43,353 nt of DNA from Chitinophagales bacterium (GCA_020636475.1 JACJXU010000014.1:1-43353), one strand, 5' to 3'; numbered from the stretch's first letter, positions 1 to 8,578 are shown. Notes: generated by a model from the sequence alone, not told the origin. A program made the numbers and translations.

Positions 1-1
1 A

Positions 2-649
2 ACCTACAACTTGTACGAACAAAATAAATACGAGCAAGTGTTGAGCCGCCGACAAGAAGCCAAAACACTTTTTGCCTCCAGCGACCTTCAGCCACAGTTC
101 GACCTTTTGGCGGCATTTGCCATTGGAAGTTTGCAAGGGCGCGAACCGTACATTAGTGCCTTGGAAAGTATTGTAAAAGACTATCCTTCCGGCGATGTGA
201 ACCAGCGCGCCAAAGAAATATTGAGCTATCTGAAAAAAAATAGCAATACCTCGTTCATCGAAGACCCCAATGCCAATATTTACAAAGAGAATTTTGATAC
301 AGAACACTATTTGGTGGCAACCATTGTTGATAAAAACGACCAAAGTGTTATTTCCACGGCATTAAGCGATTTTAGCGGAACGAATTTTCCCGATGAAAAT
401 CTAAAAACAACTTCTATGTTGCTCGACCCGCAAACGCCTATTATTGTGGTAAAAACATTCCGTTCGGGTGAAAATGCGATGAATTATTATACGGAATGTA
501 AAGCGCAAAAGGAGAATATTTTTAGAGATATTCCCAGCAAAAAATACAAATTGTTTGTTATCAGCAAAGAGAATTTTGCTGTTTTTTTCAAAGATAAAAA
601 CGCCGATACATACCAGAATTTCTTCAAGCAATATTACGAAACAAAATAG
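2..649 (+). CDS. porW: PorW/SprE-like gliding/T9SS lipoprotein, C-terminal part (5' truncated by window edge)
   Basis: The reading frame is open to the left edge (first complete codon at base 2), so the gene starts outside the window and TTG at 11 need not be a start. About 215 residues remain. The first part is helical and looks like the end of a TPR-type solenoid (YEQVLSRRQEAK, FDLLAAFAIG, YISALESIVKDYPSGD). A compact alpha/beta domain follows and ends FVISKENFAVFFKDKNADTY. That arrangement is typical of the long TPR lipoprotein PorW/SprE, which links the periplasmic side of the type IX secretion/gliding machinery to the outer membrane. The family assignment is from recall of the C-terminal pattern, not a search. 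It could be another Bacteroidota TPR protein. Confidence 0.55.
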   Translation, partial: TYNLYEQNKYEQVLSRRQEAKTLFASSDLQPQFDLLAAFAIGSLQGREPYISALESIVKDYPSGDVNQRAKEILSYLKKNSNTSFIEDPNANIYKENFDTEHYLVATIVDKNDQSVISTALSDFSGTNFPDENLKTTSMLLDPQTPIIVVKTFRSGENAMNYYTECKAQKENIFRDIPSKKYKLFVISKENFAVFFKDKNADTYQNFFKQYYETK

Positions 650-701
650 CCGAAAAATTGCTTGCTGTTTTCAAGAATTGTAAATCTAAAGTGAATTTTC
701 T

Positions 702-1337
702 ATGATAAAGAAAATAATCTTGGGATTGTTTTTTGCGGCGGTGCTGTTTTTGGGCGTGTTGTTATGTGTAAATTATTGGGTAGAAATAAGTGCTAAAAAT
801 AGAATTTTTAACGACATAGCAAATGTACCAAAAAACAAAGTTGGCTTGTTGCTCGGCACTTCCAAAAAGCTGCAAAATGGCTACACCAATTTGTATTTCA
901 CCTACAGAGTAGAAGCAGCAGTAGCTTTATTCAAAGCCGGAAAAATTGATTTTGTACTGGTAAGTGGCGACAACAGCCGAAAAACTTACGATGAGCCAAG
1001 CGATTTCAAGGCAGAACTGATAAAAAGAGGTGTCCCCGAGCAAAATATTGTACTCGACTATGCCGGATTCAGAACATTGGATTCGGTAGTAAGAGCCAAA
1101 AAAGTTTTCGGGCAAGATAGCATTACCATTATTTCGCAGCAGTTTCACAACGAGCGTGCCATTTATCTCGCCGACCACTATGCTATAAATGCAGTAGGTT
1201 TCAATGCCAAAGACGTGTCGGTGAAGTATGGCTTAAAAACCAAAGTTCGGGAATATTTTGCCCGTGCAAAAGTGTTTTGGGATATAGTATTGGGTGTGCA
1301 GCCCAAGTTTTTGGGGGAGAAGGTTGAGGTGAGGTGA
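702..1337 (+). CDS. sanA: SanA/YdcF-like DUF218 inner-membrane protein
   Basis: A 211-residue protein with one N-terminal membrane anchor (residues 1-30) followed by a DUF218 fold facing outward. Visible motifs are GLLLGTSKKL near residue 50, FVLVSGDNS near 84-92, a conserved acidic/arginine stretch YAGFRTLDSVVRAKKVFG, and SITIISQQFHNERAIYLADH. SanA-type members affect envelope permeability and vancomycin resistance at high temperature in enterobacteria; the biochemical activity is not settled. It lies 52 bases after the PorW-like gene on the same strand. Its stop is only 7 bases from the 3' end of the convergent restriction endonuclease gene, so it marks one edge of the AT-rich block. Confidence 0.85.
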   Translation: MIKKIILGLFFAAVLFLGVLLCVNYWVEISAKNRIFNDIANVPKNKVGLLLGTSKKLQNGYTNLYFTYRVEAAVALFKAGKIDFVLVSGDNSRKTYDEPSDFKAELIKRGVPEQNIVLDYAGFRTLDSVVRAKKVFGQDSITIISQQFHNERAIYLADHYAINAVGFNAKDVSVKYGLKTKVREYFARAKVFWDIVLGVQPKFLGEKVEVR

Positions 1338-1344
1338 AAAATTA

Positions 1345-3102
1345 TTAAATTAACAATTCATTACTTCCTAGTTCCGTAAAAAATGAATCTAAATTGTATT
1401 CACTATTCAAATTCAGTATATTATTAACTTTCTTTAATAAGGTTTCAGCCGAAATTAAACAACCATTTCTTTTAGTTCGATTTGTAATATATGCTAATTG
1501 ACTCAAATATTGACCTGTAAAACTACTCGAAACAAAACCAAACTTCACTTCATTTATCGGATAGTTAGGGCTTTTAAATTCTTCCCACCATTTGTTAGCG
1601 TTTAAAGTTTCATCTTTCGCATTATATTCTTCAACATAGCGAATCATTTTATCTCGTTCATTTGCAGGAATGTTAAATCCTTCGGAATAAGATTTACTAT
1701 CCATTATCAAACAATCTATTGGATTTTTTTCGGGGTTGTAACCAATAATTTCAGGCCTATTTCCTCCAGAAAGATGTTTTGCAATAATAATCTCATTTAG
1801 CAATTCAACAATTCTCACTTCAAATTGTCTTGCTCCACTTGTCCCTAAAATACTAAAGTCTAAAATGTCTAAATATTTATGGTCTAATTTTTTCAACTCA
1901 CCTCTTAAATCCTGTTTTGTTTGTTCTAACGAAGATGGTGTTAGGTTTGTATTTATTATATAATTTGGAATTTCTAATAGTACAATTTTATCTTTCAAAT
2001 GATAACGATTAGAATGATATGTAATTTCTAGTCCTATTCTTTTTAAATTTTCAATATCATCTTTGATAGTTTGTAAACTAATATTATCCAAATTTTTGCT
2101 TTCATAAAATCGATTAATTTGTTCAATAGATTTAGGTCGCTTAATACAATATAGTAAATAGGTTCTTCTTGTTCTAAGATATTCTCTATCTGTTCCTTTT
2201 GTTGCCAGCATTTCAAAATATACATTTTTGACAGTTCCTGCATTTCTGCTGTATGCTCTGCAACTTCTAAAAGCAGAAATTCCTGAAATTGTAATTTGGT
2301 AAGATTGTAATATTTCAGTAAAGTTTTCATTACCAATTTGAACAGTTACAGACTTTCTTGTTTTTGTAACCCAGTTAATACTCTCATTTGTGAGCCAACC
2401 ACAAATCATTCTCGCATATTTATCTGACGAGCCTTCCCAATTTTGTCTAATTTTACTTCTTTCGGTTTTTTTTTCAGCAGAGTTAAGTGCTTGAATAAAA
2501 ACATTTTGAGAATATGTTGAGAATCCATCTTCACCTTTGAAGCCTAATTCTCTACCAATTTCAAATTTTGTTAAAGAAGGATTTTGGGGACTTTGTTCAT
2601 ATTGATTATAGAGTAATTCTAAAACTCGAATTAATGGAGGATATTTTTTGAAACTTGATTTTAAAATATCATATTTTGCTTCCTTGCTTTCAGCTTGTGT
2701 CAATTCTAAACCTGTTTGTGTAATTGTAAAGCTATCACTTTCTTCAACATAGCTTATAAAATCCAATGTATAGGCAAAGCGGATAAAGTTGTCACAAGCC
2801 CAATCTACAATTCCTACACGATTTTGACCAGGTATCAAAACTTGTAATAGACTGTTTACTTCATCATTTGAAGTTCGAGTACCAACAAGATTGTGAAAAC
2901 TGATTAACGGATTGTTTTCATAGCCAGAGTTGTTTTCTAATGCAGACTTTAAATTTAAACGGAGTTCTATATTTTGAATTTTTTCATCAATTTCATTATC
3001 TCTTAATTCTTGAAAAGATGTTGACGAATTATCAAATATTTCAACGATTTTTATCAAATTATCTAAACTTCCACTGTCTTGTATCCAACCTCTTGGTCTC
3101 AT
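1345..3102 (-). CDS. FokI-like type IIS restriction endonuclease
   Basis: A 585-residue protein that appears collinear with FokI along its whole length. N-terminal recognition part: GWIQDSG (5-11) matches FokI GWVQNPG, DSFTITQTGL matches its DSFVITDVGL, NWEGSSDKYARM (221-232) is nearly identical, and YFEMLATKGTDREYLRTRR matches the FokI helix. The C-terminal cleavage domain has SGGNRPE with E451, then PIDCLIMDSK with D468 and K470, equivalent to FokI D450, D467 and K469. The FokI dimer-interface pair D483/R487 is present as D484/R488. FokI binds an asymmetric site and cuts both strands downstream after transient dimerisation. Its ATG overlaps the TGA of the upstream methyltransferase (ATGA, 3099-3102), so the three genes form one operon. 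The block is visibly AT-richer than its neighbours. FokI residue numbers are from memory. Whether E451 supports cleavage is unknown. Confidence 0.9.
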   Translation of the reverse strand: MRPRGWIQDSGSLDNLIKIVEIFDNSSTSFQELRDNEIDEKIQNIELRLNLKSALENNSGYENNPLISFHNLVGTRTSNDEVNSLLQVLIPGQNRVGIVDWACDNFIRFAYTLDFISYVEESDSFTITQTGLELTQAESKEAKYDILKSSFKKYPPLIRVLELLYNQYEQSPQNPSLTKFEIGRELGFKGEDGFSTYSQNVFIQALNSAEKKTERSKIRQNWEGSSDKYARMICGWLTNESINWVTKTRKSVTVQIGNENFTEILQSYQITISGISAFRSCRAYSRNAGTVKNVYFEMLATKGTDREYLRTRRTYLLYCIKRPKSIEQINRFYESKNLDNISLQTIKDDIENLKRIGLEITYHSNRYHLKDKIVLLEIPNYIINTNLTPSSLEQTKQDLRGELKKLDHKYLDILDFSILGTSGARQFEVRIVELLNEIIIAKHLSGGNRPEIIGYNPEKNPIDCLIMDSKSYSEGFNIPANERDKMIRYVEEYNAKDETLNANKWWEEFKSPNYPINEVKFGFVSSSFTGQYLSQLAYITNRTKRNGCLISAETLLKKVNNILNLNSEYNLDSFFTELGSNELLI

Positions 3103-4157
3103 TTTTTTAAAATATAAAGTTGTTCTTGAATTATTTTTTTGTACTTACTTTCGCCGTTGTTATTGCTTTTGAAACGCAAATATTCAAACTCCACTAGTTC
3201 AACTTTTCCGTATTTTTCTAAGGTAGAAATTATGTTGTCTTGTTTCATAATTCCTTCCGTATTATAACTCAAAATTAAGGTTTTAAATTTACCTTTTTTT
3301 GCTATTTTATTGAGTTCTTGCAAAGCTGTGGTTGCATTACAAAATTTTGATTTTTGATTTTTATAATCTCTTAATCCTGAAATTCCTTTTATTCTTGGAT
3401 TATCATATTTTGCAATAGTCTCTAATAAATGATAATTCGGAGCATACTGTCTTTGGTTGTATGGTGGGTCAAGATAAAAAATGTCTGCCTCAACTTGGTC
3501 TAACAATTCAGTTGAATTTACATTGTAAGTATAATTTTCTTTGTTGTTTAAAACAAATTCAACTGGTCGCAAAATCATTTTTTTTACGGCTCTTGGATCC
3601 CATTTTTTTTGAAATGCTGCATAAACGCCTGAAATATTGGCGTAAAACGGAACAGTTTCTATTAAACAAGTCAATAAAATAAAATATTCGTTTTCATTTA
3701 TCAAATCTTTTGTTTTCCAAAATTCAATTTTTTGTCTAATGGCATCAATTATTTTTCCGTTTTCACCAGAATAGTACATTCTTGGAATTTCTAAATCAGA
3801 CGTTCCCAATGGCGTATAATTTTGTGAAATAAATCCCTCTAGTGGTTCAATTTGGTTTAAATATTCTACGACAATATGCAAAGGCGAAGGAAAAAGCGAA
3901 GTACTTTGAAAATTAATTTTGTTTAATATTTTTTCAAAGTTTAATACTTGATTATTTGAAATATATGCTTTCTGTAAAACATACGAAAAATACATTAAGT
4001 CAGAGGAAAAAATTTGATAATTTAACTTTTTAAAAAATTTAGCTACACTAGTAGTCCCTGCAAAAAAATCAAAAAATGAATTACCTTGAATATTTTTTGA
4101 TTGCATTACTTGATGAATTTTGTCAAGTAAATTTTCTTTGTTTCCGATATACCTCAT
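3099..4157 (-). CDS. DNA adenine N6-methyltransferase of the FokI-like system (first MTase, MRYIGNK type)
   Basis: A 352-residue D12-class adenine methyltransferase. It begins MRYIGNKENLLDKI, with an AdoMet-binding motif FFDFFAGTTSVAKFF (about 28-42) and the catalytic motif YLDPPYNQRQYAPNYHLLET in the C-terminal half. This DPPYNQRQYAPNYH form is typical of methyltransferases paired with type IIS enzymes such as FokI and StsI, where two such domains are fused in one polypeptide and each methylates one strand of the asymmetric site. Here the partner domain is a separate gene 5 bases upstream (4163-5101). The gene overlaps the endonuclease start by 4 bases, consistent with coupled translation after protection genes. 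The exact recognition sequence cannot be read from the protein. Confidence 0.9.
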   Translation of the reverse strand: MRYIGNKENLLDKIHQVMQSKNIQGNSFFDFFAGTTSVAKFFKKLNYQIFSSDLMYFSYVLQKAYISNNQVLNFEKILNKINFQSTSLFPSPLHIVVEYLNQIEPLEGFISQNYTPLGTSDLEIPRMYYSGENGKIIDAIRQKIEFWKTKDLINENEYFILLTCLIETVPFYANISGVYAAFQKKWDPRAVKKMILRPVEFVLNNKENYTYNVNSTELLDQVEADIFYLDPPYNQRQYAPNYHLLETIAKYDNPRIKGISGLRDYKNQKSKFCNATTALQELNKIAKKGKFKTLILSYNTEGIMKQDNIISTLEKYGKVELVEFEYLRFKSNNNGESKYKKIIQEQLYILKK

Positions 4158-4162
4158 AAAAA

Positions 4163-5101
4163 CTAAAAAATAAAATCGTCAAAAAGAGTTTTTTCTTTTT
4201 TTGGTATTTGAGGTTCGTAATTTGTTATAAGCACTTCAATACTTGAATTTTTATTTCTATCTAAAGTTTGATAATTTGAATTTGAATAATGAAAATCAAT
4301 AAAATTGATTTTATAATTAGGATTATGTTCAACCCAAGATTTTAAAATATCATTTGATTTTCCTTTGTGTTCTAACACATTAGAAAGTCCAAATTTTATA
4401 TTTTTACCATCTAAATTATCAAGTATTTTTAAAAGTTGTTTTTCTTCTTTTATACCCCAACCTTTAAAACCTCGTTTTCCATCATTATAAGTTCCTGTAG
4501 TAATTAGATAAGGTGGGTCGCAATACACAAAATCATTATTGTCTAAAAAACTAAAATCAAAGTTATTAAAACAAACATTTACAAAGCAAATGTTTGATTC
4601 TTTTAATCTGATTATAAATTTTTCTAAATTTTTTTTCATTGAAGCATTAAAACTACTTCTTTCGCGTCCAAAGGGGTTATTAAATTCGTGATTATTGTTA
4701 AAACGAATTTGGTGGTTAAACGAAAAAGCTATCAGAACAAATAAATCCAAAGAATTTTTTTGCTCATTATATTTTGCTCTCATTTTTTTATATCCTTCTT
4801 CGTTTGTTAAAGAAAGTTCAAACTCTTTTATTCGGTTTTCAATATGTAAAATTGTGGTATCAAGGTCGTTTTCTTGAAATGCTTGATACATTTCAATTAA
4901 GTAAGTCAAGTTGTCGTTAAAGTAAACTTTGTTAGCTTTTACATTAATTCCAACATTACAACCTCCTGCAAACAAGTCAATAAAATTGTTAGTTTCTTTT
5001 GGAAATAAAGGCAGAATTTGGTCTAATATCTTTGCCTTTCCACCAATATAATTTAGTGGTGATTTAATTTTATTTAAACTATGTCTGCTCTTTACCGCCA
5101 T
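4163..5101 (-). CDS. Dam-family DNA adenine methyltransferase of the FokI-like system (second MTase, NYIGGK type)
   Basis: A 312-residue Dam-family protein: SPLNYIGGKAKILDQI near the N-terminus, AdoMet motif FIDLFAGGCNVGINV, and the catalytic motif FVYCDPPYLITTGTYNDGKR near residues 190-210. It is the first gene of the three-gene restriction-modification operon (then 3099-4157, then the endonuclease). An asymmetric type IIS site needs both strands methylated by different specificities, which explains two methyltransferases beside one nuclease. An in-frame TGA lies directly upstream of the ATG at 5101, so this is the first possible start in the frame. Composition is AT-rich like the rest of the operon. 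The protein ends KKEKTLFDDFIF. Confidence 0.9.
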   Translation of the reverse strand: MAVKSRHSLNKIKSPLNYIGGKAKILDQILPLFPKETNNFIDLFAGGCNVGINVKANKVYFNDNLTYLIEMYQAFQENDLDTTILHIENRIKEFELSLTNEEGYKKMRAKYNEQKNSLDLFVLIAFSFNHQIRFNNNHEFNNPFGRERSSFNASMKKNLEKFIIRLKESNICFVNVCFNNFDFSFLDNNDFVYCDPPYLITTGTYNDGKRGFKGWGIKEEKQLLKILDNLDGKNIKFGLSNVLEHKGKSNDILKSWVEHNPNYKINFIDFHYSNSNYQTLDRNKNSSIEVLITNYEPQIPKKEKTLFDDFIF

Positions 5102-5171
5102 TCAAATGTAATTTTGCCATATCTTCCATTTCTTCCACCAGAAGCATACGAAAAACACTAAAATATCTCCA

Positions 5172-5888
5172 CTAAAACGTATTAAAACTCACCCCTATCA
5201 TCAGCAAATTCATCTGCGGACCCTTGTCTTGGTCGAAAAGTGGCATAGCATAAGACGCTACCAAATTTACACTTCCATAACCTATGCGCACCGAAGGACT
5301 AAATCGCACTTTCGATACATTGGGTATGCGCGCATCTTTTTCCTTCACTACCACCAACGAATTGCTCGCATCATATTCATCGCCGCGATATTTGCTGTGA
5401 ATATTCATCAAATAACCTAACCGAATGCCTAAAGCAAACTTGAATTTGCGGTTCATTTTGTCGGCATTGCTCGAAAAACGCAACTCCATCGGTGCTTCCA
5501 AATACGTTAATGCCAGTTTGTTGTTCCGGTACGACAAATTGCCGTCAATCACCGCAAAAGCCGTGCTGTCGTTGTCGGCTAAGTAGTGGCGCGAATTGCT
5601 GTACACATTTTGCGAACTAATACCCAAACCCGGCGAAAATGCTACGTGTTTATTTTTATCAATATAAATGTTGTAATTGTAATACACATTCACGCCGCGA
5701 TTATACCATTTGGTTTTCATCCCCTCGGGCTTGTTCAAAAAATCGGCATACGTAAACTCAAAAGTCAGTCGGTCAAGGCTTTCCACTTGATTGTTGGCAT
5801 CGTCGATGCGCACATCTTGCGCCTGCACTTTTGTATTAAAAATTCCGCCCATAAGGCATAACATTACAACAATAAAAATACGATTCAT
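5172..5888 (-). CDS. Outer-membrane beta-barrel protein (PorT/OMP_b-brl-like)
   Basis: A 238-residue protein with a signal peptide (MNRIFIVVMLCLMGG to VQAQ, cleavage near residue 24). The rest is alternating hydrophobic/polar beta strands such as TFEFTYADF, GVNVYYNYNIYI, YLEAPMELRFSS, FKFALGIRLGYLMN and RFSPSVRIGYGSVNLVASY. It ends in the phenylalanine-terminated strand LLMIGVSFNTF, as expected for BAM-inserted barrels. It lies 24 bases downstream of gldD on the same strand and may be co-transcribed. It resembles the small porin/PorT group that is abundant in Bacteroidota, but I cannot claim it is the T9SS component PorT itself. Confidence 0.75.
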   Translation of the reverse strand: MNRIFIVVMLCLMGGIFNTKVQAQDVRIDDANNQVESLDRLTFEFTYADFLNKPEGMKTKWYNRGVNVYYNYNIYIDKNKHVAFSPGLGISSQNVYSNSRHYLADNDSTAFAVIDGNLSYRNNKLALTYLEAPMELRFSSNADKMNRKFKFALGIRLGYLMNIHSKYRGDEYDASNSLVVVKEKDARIPNVSKVRFSPSVRIGYGSVNLVASYAMPLFDQDKGPQMNLLMIGVSFNTF

Positions 5889-5912
5889 AAGGTTTTATTT
5901 ATTTCGTGTGGA

Positions 5913-6518
5913 CTAATTATTCCACGTAAAAGTATCAAAAAAGTAGAAAATATCTGTTTTTAAAAAATCAATTACCGGACGCAGCGAGTCGTAATTAGGC
6001 GCAGCCGAAAAATACAAAGCTCCCCGCAAAAAGTGTTCGGTACTATCGGTAAGATAAAACTGCACCGAAGAAGCCGCATTGCCGCCAACATCCGAAAACA
6101 AACCATACACGTGCTGTTGCGGTTTTTGAATTAACTGCTCATCAATGTACTCCGCTTTTATAATGTGCTTGGCAGTAAGTTTGTGCGCATCTTCTAACAA
6201 TTTTACCAAATTATTTTTATCCGAAATAGACTTATAGCTGCAATGAATAGTTGCGCCAAAGTCGGGAAAAACAATATTAAACCAGCACGGATTATCAATT
6301 TTTTCCTCAAAAAACATCGAATCGCGCACTACTTTGGCGTATTTCGGATAGTCGAACGCTAAAGGGCACGCCTCATTTTGCCAGTGCTGGTAGCTTTTTT
6401 CGGGATAAATAATGCGCGGATATGCGCGCGGTTTGGGCACATACGTACGCTCGCAAGCCAATAAACTTGATAGTATTATTACCAGAAAAAGCCAATAAAA
6501 ACTAACTTTCTTTGTCAT
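5913..6518 (-). CDS. gldD: Gliding motility lipoprotein GldD
   Basis: A 201-residue lipoprotein with signal peptide and lipobox LLACERTYVPKPRAYPRI (lipidated Cys at 22). Family hallmarks are the proline-rich KPRAYPRIIYPEKSYQ stretch after the Cys, the central FPDFGATIHCSYK, YGLFSDVGGNAASSVQFYLT and the C-terminal LRGALYFSAAPNYDSLRPV. GldD is required for gliding and associated secretion in Flavobacterium; its precise role is unknown. It overlaps the 3' end of gldE by 17 bases, so the two are translationally linked, as in other Bacteroidota where ssb, gldE and gldD are neighbours. Confidence 0.93.
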   Translation of the reverse strand: MTKKVSFYWLFLVIILSSLLACERTYVPKPRAYPRIIYPEKSYQHWQNEACPLAFDYPKYAKVVRDSMFFEEKIDNPCWFNIVFPDFGATIHCSYKSISDKNNLVKLLEDAHKLTAKHIIKAEYIDEQLIQKPQQHVYGLFSDVGGNAASSVQFYLTDSTEHFLRGALYFSAAPNYDSLRPVIDFLKTDIFYFFDTFTWNN

Positions 6519-7872
6519 TTGGATGGTGAATAGTTAAACGCACATCGTCAATACGATTTTCGCTTTTTGACAGAACGGTAAAAGTAAAGTTTTCGTACGA
6601 TACCGACTCATTTTCTTCGGGAAACTTATTGGCGAGTTCCAAAATAAGTCCTGCCAAAGTATAAACGCCCTGAAATTGTTCAAAAACTTCGTGTTCTACG
6701 CCAATAATTTTGGAAATATCGCGCAGCAAGGTTTTTCCATGAAAAATATAATTGTCATCGTCTAATCGCTGATACTGAATTTCCTCCTCCATCACATCAA
6801 ATTCATCATAAATATCGCCCACCACTTCTTCCAAAATATCTTCGAGTGTTACCAAACCGGAAGTGCCGCCATATTCGTCCACTACAATAGCAATATGCAG
6901 GCGCATACGGCGAAAATCTTCCAGTAGCGTGGCTATTTTTTTGCTTTCGGGTATAAAAAACGGCGGACGAATAATGCCGCGCCATTCAAAGTTGTCGGGA
7001 GTATCTTGGGCAAAAGGTAACAAATCTTTTACATACACCAAACCTTTTATATTATCTAAGCTATCTTCAAAAACAGGAATGCGCGAGTAGCCGGAATCTT
7101 TTATGGTTTCCATCATTTCGACAAAAGGAGTGTTAATGTCAATTGCCGTAATATCCACCCGCGAGCGCATAATTTTCCTCACCGACACATTCCCAAAATT
7201 AATAATTCCCTTCAGCATATACTTGTCCAAAGGTTTGCTCTGGTCTTCCGAAACTATTTCGATGGCTTTGCCTATTTCCTGAAAATTTATCTCTTCATTT
7301 TGGGTAATTTTCTGAATTCTTTTTTCCAAAAAATTGGTCGAATACACCAATACTTTGCTCAATGGCGCGAAAATACGATTGAAAAAAGCTAATAAAGGTG
7401 CCGTAGATTTTGCTACGCGTTCATTGTTTTCGGTAGCAAATACTTTGGGCAAGACTTCGCCAAAAAGTACCAAGAGAAACGAGATAAAAACTACGTTTAC
7501 CAAAAACGCTATTACCGGATTGGAAAAAGTGAAGTAAGTCTGTATAATATAGTAACCTGTAAAAACAATGGCTATATTGAACATATTATTGGCAATGAGA
7601 ATAGTTGCCAACAAAAAATTGGGTTTTTCCAAAAGGTGTAATACTCTGTGAGCGGGCGGGCTGTTGTCTTCGCGCATATCGCTTATTTGCTTGGGCGAAA
7701 GCGAAAAAAACGCTACTTCCGAAGCAGAGACCAAGGCAGAACAAATAAGTAATAGTACGATTGCAGCAAGCGACAATACGAGCATAGCAGTACCCGAAGA
7801 CTGCTGCCACAATATCCAAAGCAGTTGTTCAAAAACGACCTGCGGAGGCTCTACGGATGAGGAACTTTCCAA
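6502..7872 (-). CDS. gldE: Gliding motility-associated CBS/CorC-type membrane protein GldE
   Basis: A 456-residue protein. The N-terminal DUF21/CNNM membrane domain (about 20-195) has four hydrophobic segments, including MLVLSLAAIVLLLICSALVS and VIAFLVNVVFISFLLVLFG. A CBS pair follows (about 220-345; RKIMRSRVDITAIDI, YSRIPVFEDSLDNIKGLVY, RMRLHIAIVVDEYGGTSGLV). The C-terminal CorC/HlyC domain covers about 360-445. Related proteins are cation efflux or magnesium-handling factors. GldE is a gliding-associated paralogue thought to stabilise or assist GldD. The neighbours gldD (overlapping) and ssb/mutY upstream are the usual Bacteroidota arrangement and support GldE rather than a generic CorC. 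Confidence 0.93.
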   Translation of the reverse strand: MESSSSVEPPQVVFEQLLWILWQQSSGTAMLVLSLAAIVLLLICSALVSASEVAFFSLSPKQISDMREDNSPPAHRVLHLLEKPNFLLATILIANNMFNIAIVFTGYYIIQTYFTFSNPVIAFLVNVVFISFLLVLFGEVLPKVFATENNERVAKSTAPLLAFFNRIFAPLSKVLVYSTNFLEKRIQKITQNEEINFQEIGKAIEIVSEDQSKPLDKYMLKGIINFGNVSVRKIMRSRVDITAIDINTPFVEMMETIKDSGYSRIPVFEDSLDNIKGLVYVKDLLPFAQDTPDNFEWRGIIRPPFFIPESKKIATLLEDFRRMRLHIAIVVDEYGGTSGLVTLEDILEEVVGDIYDEFDVMEEEIQYQRLDDDNYIFHGKTLLRDISKIIGVEHEVFEQFQGVYTLAGLILELANKFPEENESVSYENFTFTVLSKSENRIDDVRLTIHHPNDKES

Positions 7873-8101
7873 ATTTTAGTTATTTAATGAAAACCATAAG
7901 TACCAAACAAAGTATTTTGTATAATACACACAAGCGCGTAAGCAAAATTTATATTGTTTATATAATAAAAAATAATGCCTAATTTGCTATTGTTGTCGAT
8001 TTTTTCAAGTTTTTAGGTTAAAAAAATGCGAAACAATCTGCAAAATTATAAAAAATATTCGTTTTTGTGATAATAGAAGTTTGTGTACTTAAGTAGTAGT
8101 A
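7873..8101. other. Intergenic region upstream of gldE
   Basis: A 229-base AT-rich gap between ssb and gldE. It contains TAATTTTG read on the minus strand (8041-8048), which fits the Bacteroidota -7 element and could drive gldE-gldD. No clear -33 TTG lies at the right distance, and the leader would be about 165 bases. I see no RNA gene or strong terminator in it. Confidence 0.3.
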
Positions 8102-8524
8102 CTAAAACGGCAAATCATCACCTTCGGGTACGTCCGGCAGCAGCAAATCATTGTCGGAGGTGCTGTTGTGTTGGGAACTATTGCTGCTGCGCGAAGGCGA
8201 TTCCAACATCAACAATTCCGATGCTTCAATTTCGGTTATGGAATGTTCTTGTTGCGCATCGTCTTTCCACGAGCGGGTGCGCAATTTGCCTTCTACATAC
8301 ACCAAGTTTCCTTTTTTAAGATATTTTTCGGCAATATTTGCCAAACCGCGCCAAAGCACTACGGTATGCCATTCGGTTAGTTCCACGCGCTCGCCTTCTT
8401 TGGTTTTATAAGATTCGTCGGTAGCAATACGCAAACTTGCTTTTACAGCACCATTTTCAAAATATTTTATGCGAGGGTCACCGCCTAATCGTCCAATAAT
8501 CATTACTTTGTTTAACGTTCTCAT
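8102..8524 (-). CDS. ssb: Single-stranded DNA-binding protein
   Basis: A 140-residue SSB with an OB fold in residues 1-105: MRTLNKVMIIGRLGGDPRIK, FENGAVKASLRIATDESYK, EWHTVVLWRGLANIAEKYLK and KGNLVYVEGKLRTRSW. A short Ser/Asn-rich linker follows, then the acidic tail PDVPEGDDLPF, the conserved tip that recruits replication and repair partners. The length is a little short for the family because the linker is brief. It sits between mutY and gldE on the same strand, the typical order in this phylum. Confidence 0.97.
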   Translation of the reverse strand: MRTLNKVMIIGRLGGDPRIKYFENGAVKASLRIATDESYKTKEGERVELTEWHTVVLWRGLANIAEKYLKKGNLVYVEGKLRTRSWKDDAQQEHSITEIEASELLMLESPSRSSNSSQHNSTSDNDLLLPDVPEGDDLPF

Positions 8525-8578
8525 GTTTTAAGTTTTTTCAAATATCTAATACAAAATATTGCCAAGTGTTATTTTAAT

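Noticed and set aside
5102..5165. Short minus-strand peptide just upstream of the first methyltransferase (reads SGGRNGRYGKITFEWR)
   Set aside because: Only about 22 codons between stops, no start of its own; could be a gene remnant at the edge of the AT-rich block but cannot be supported.
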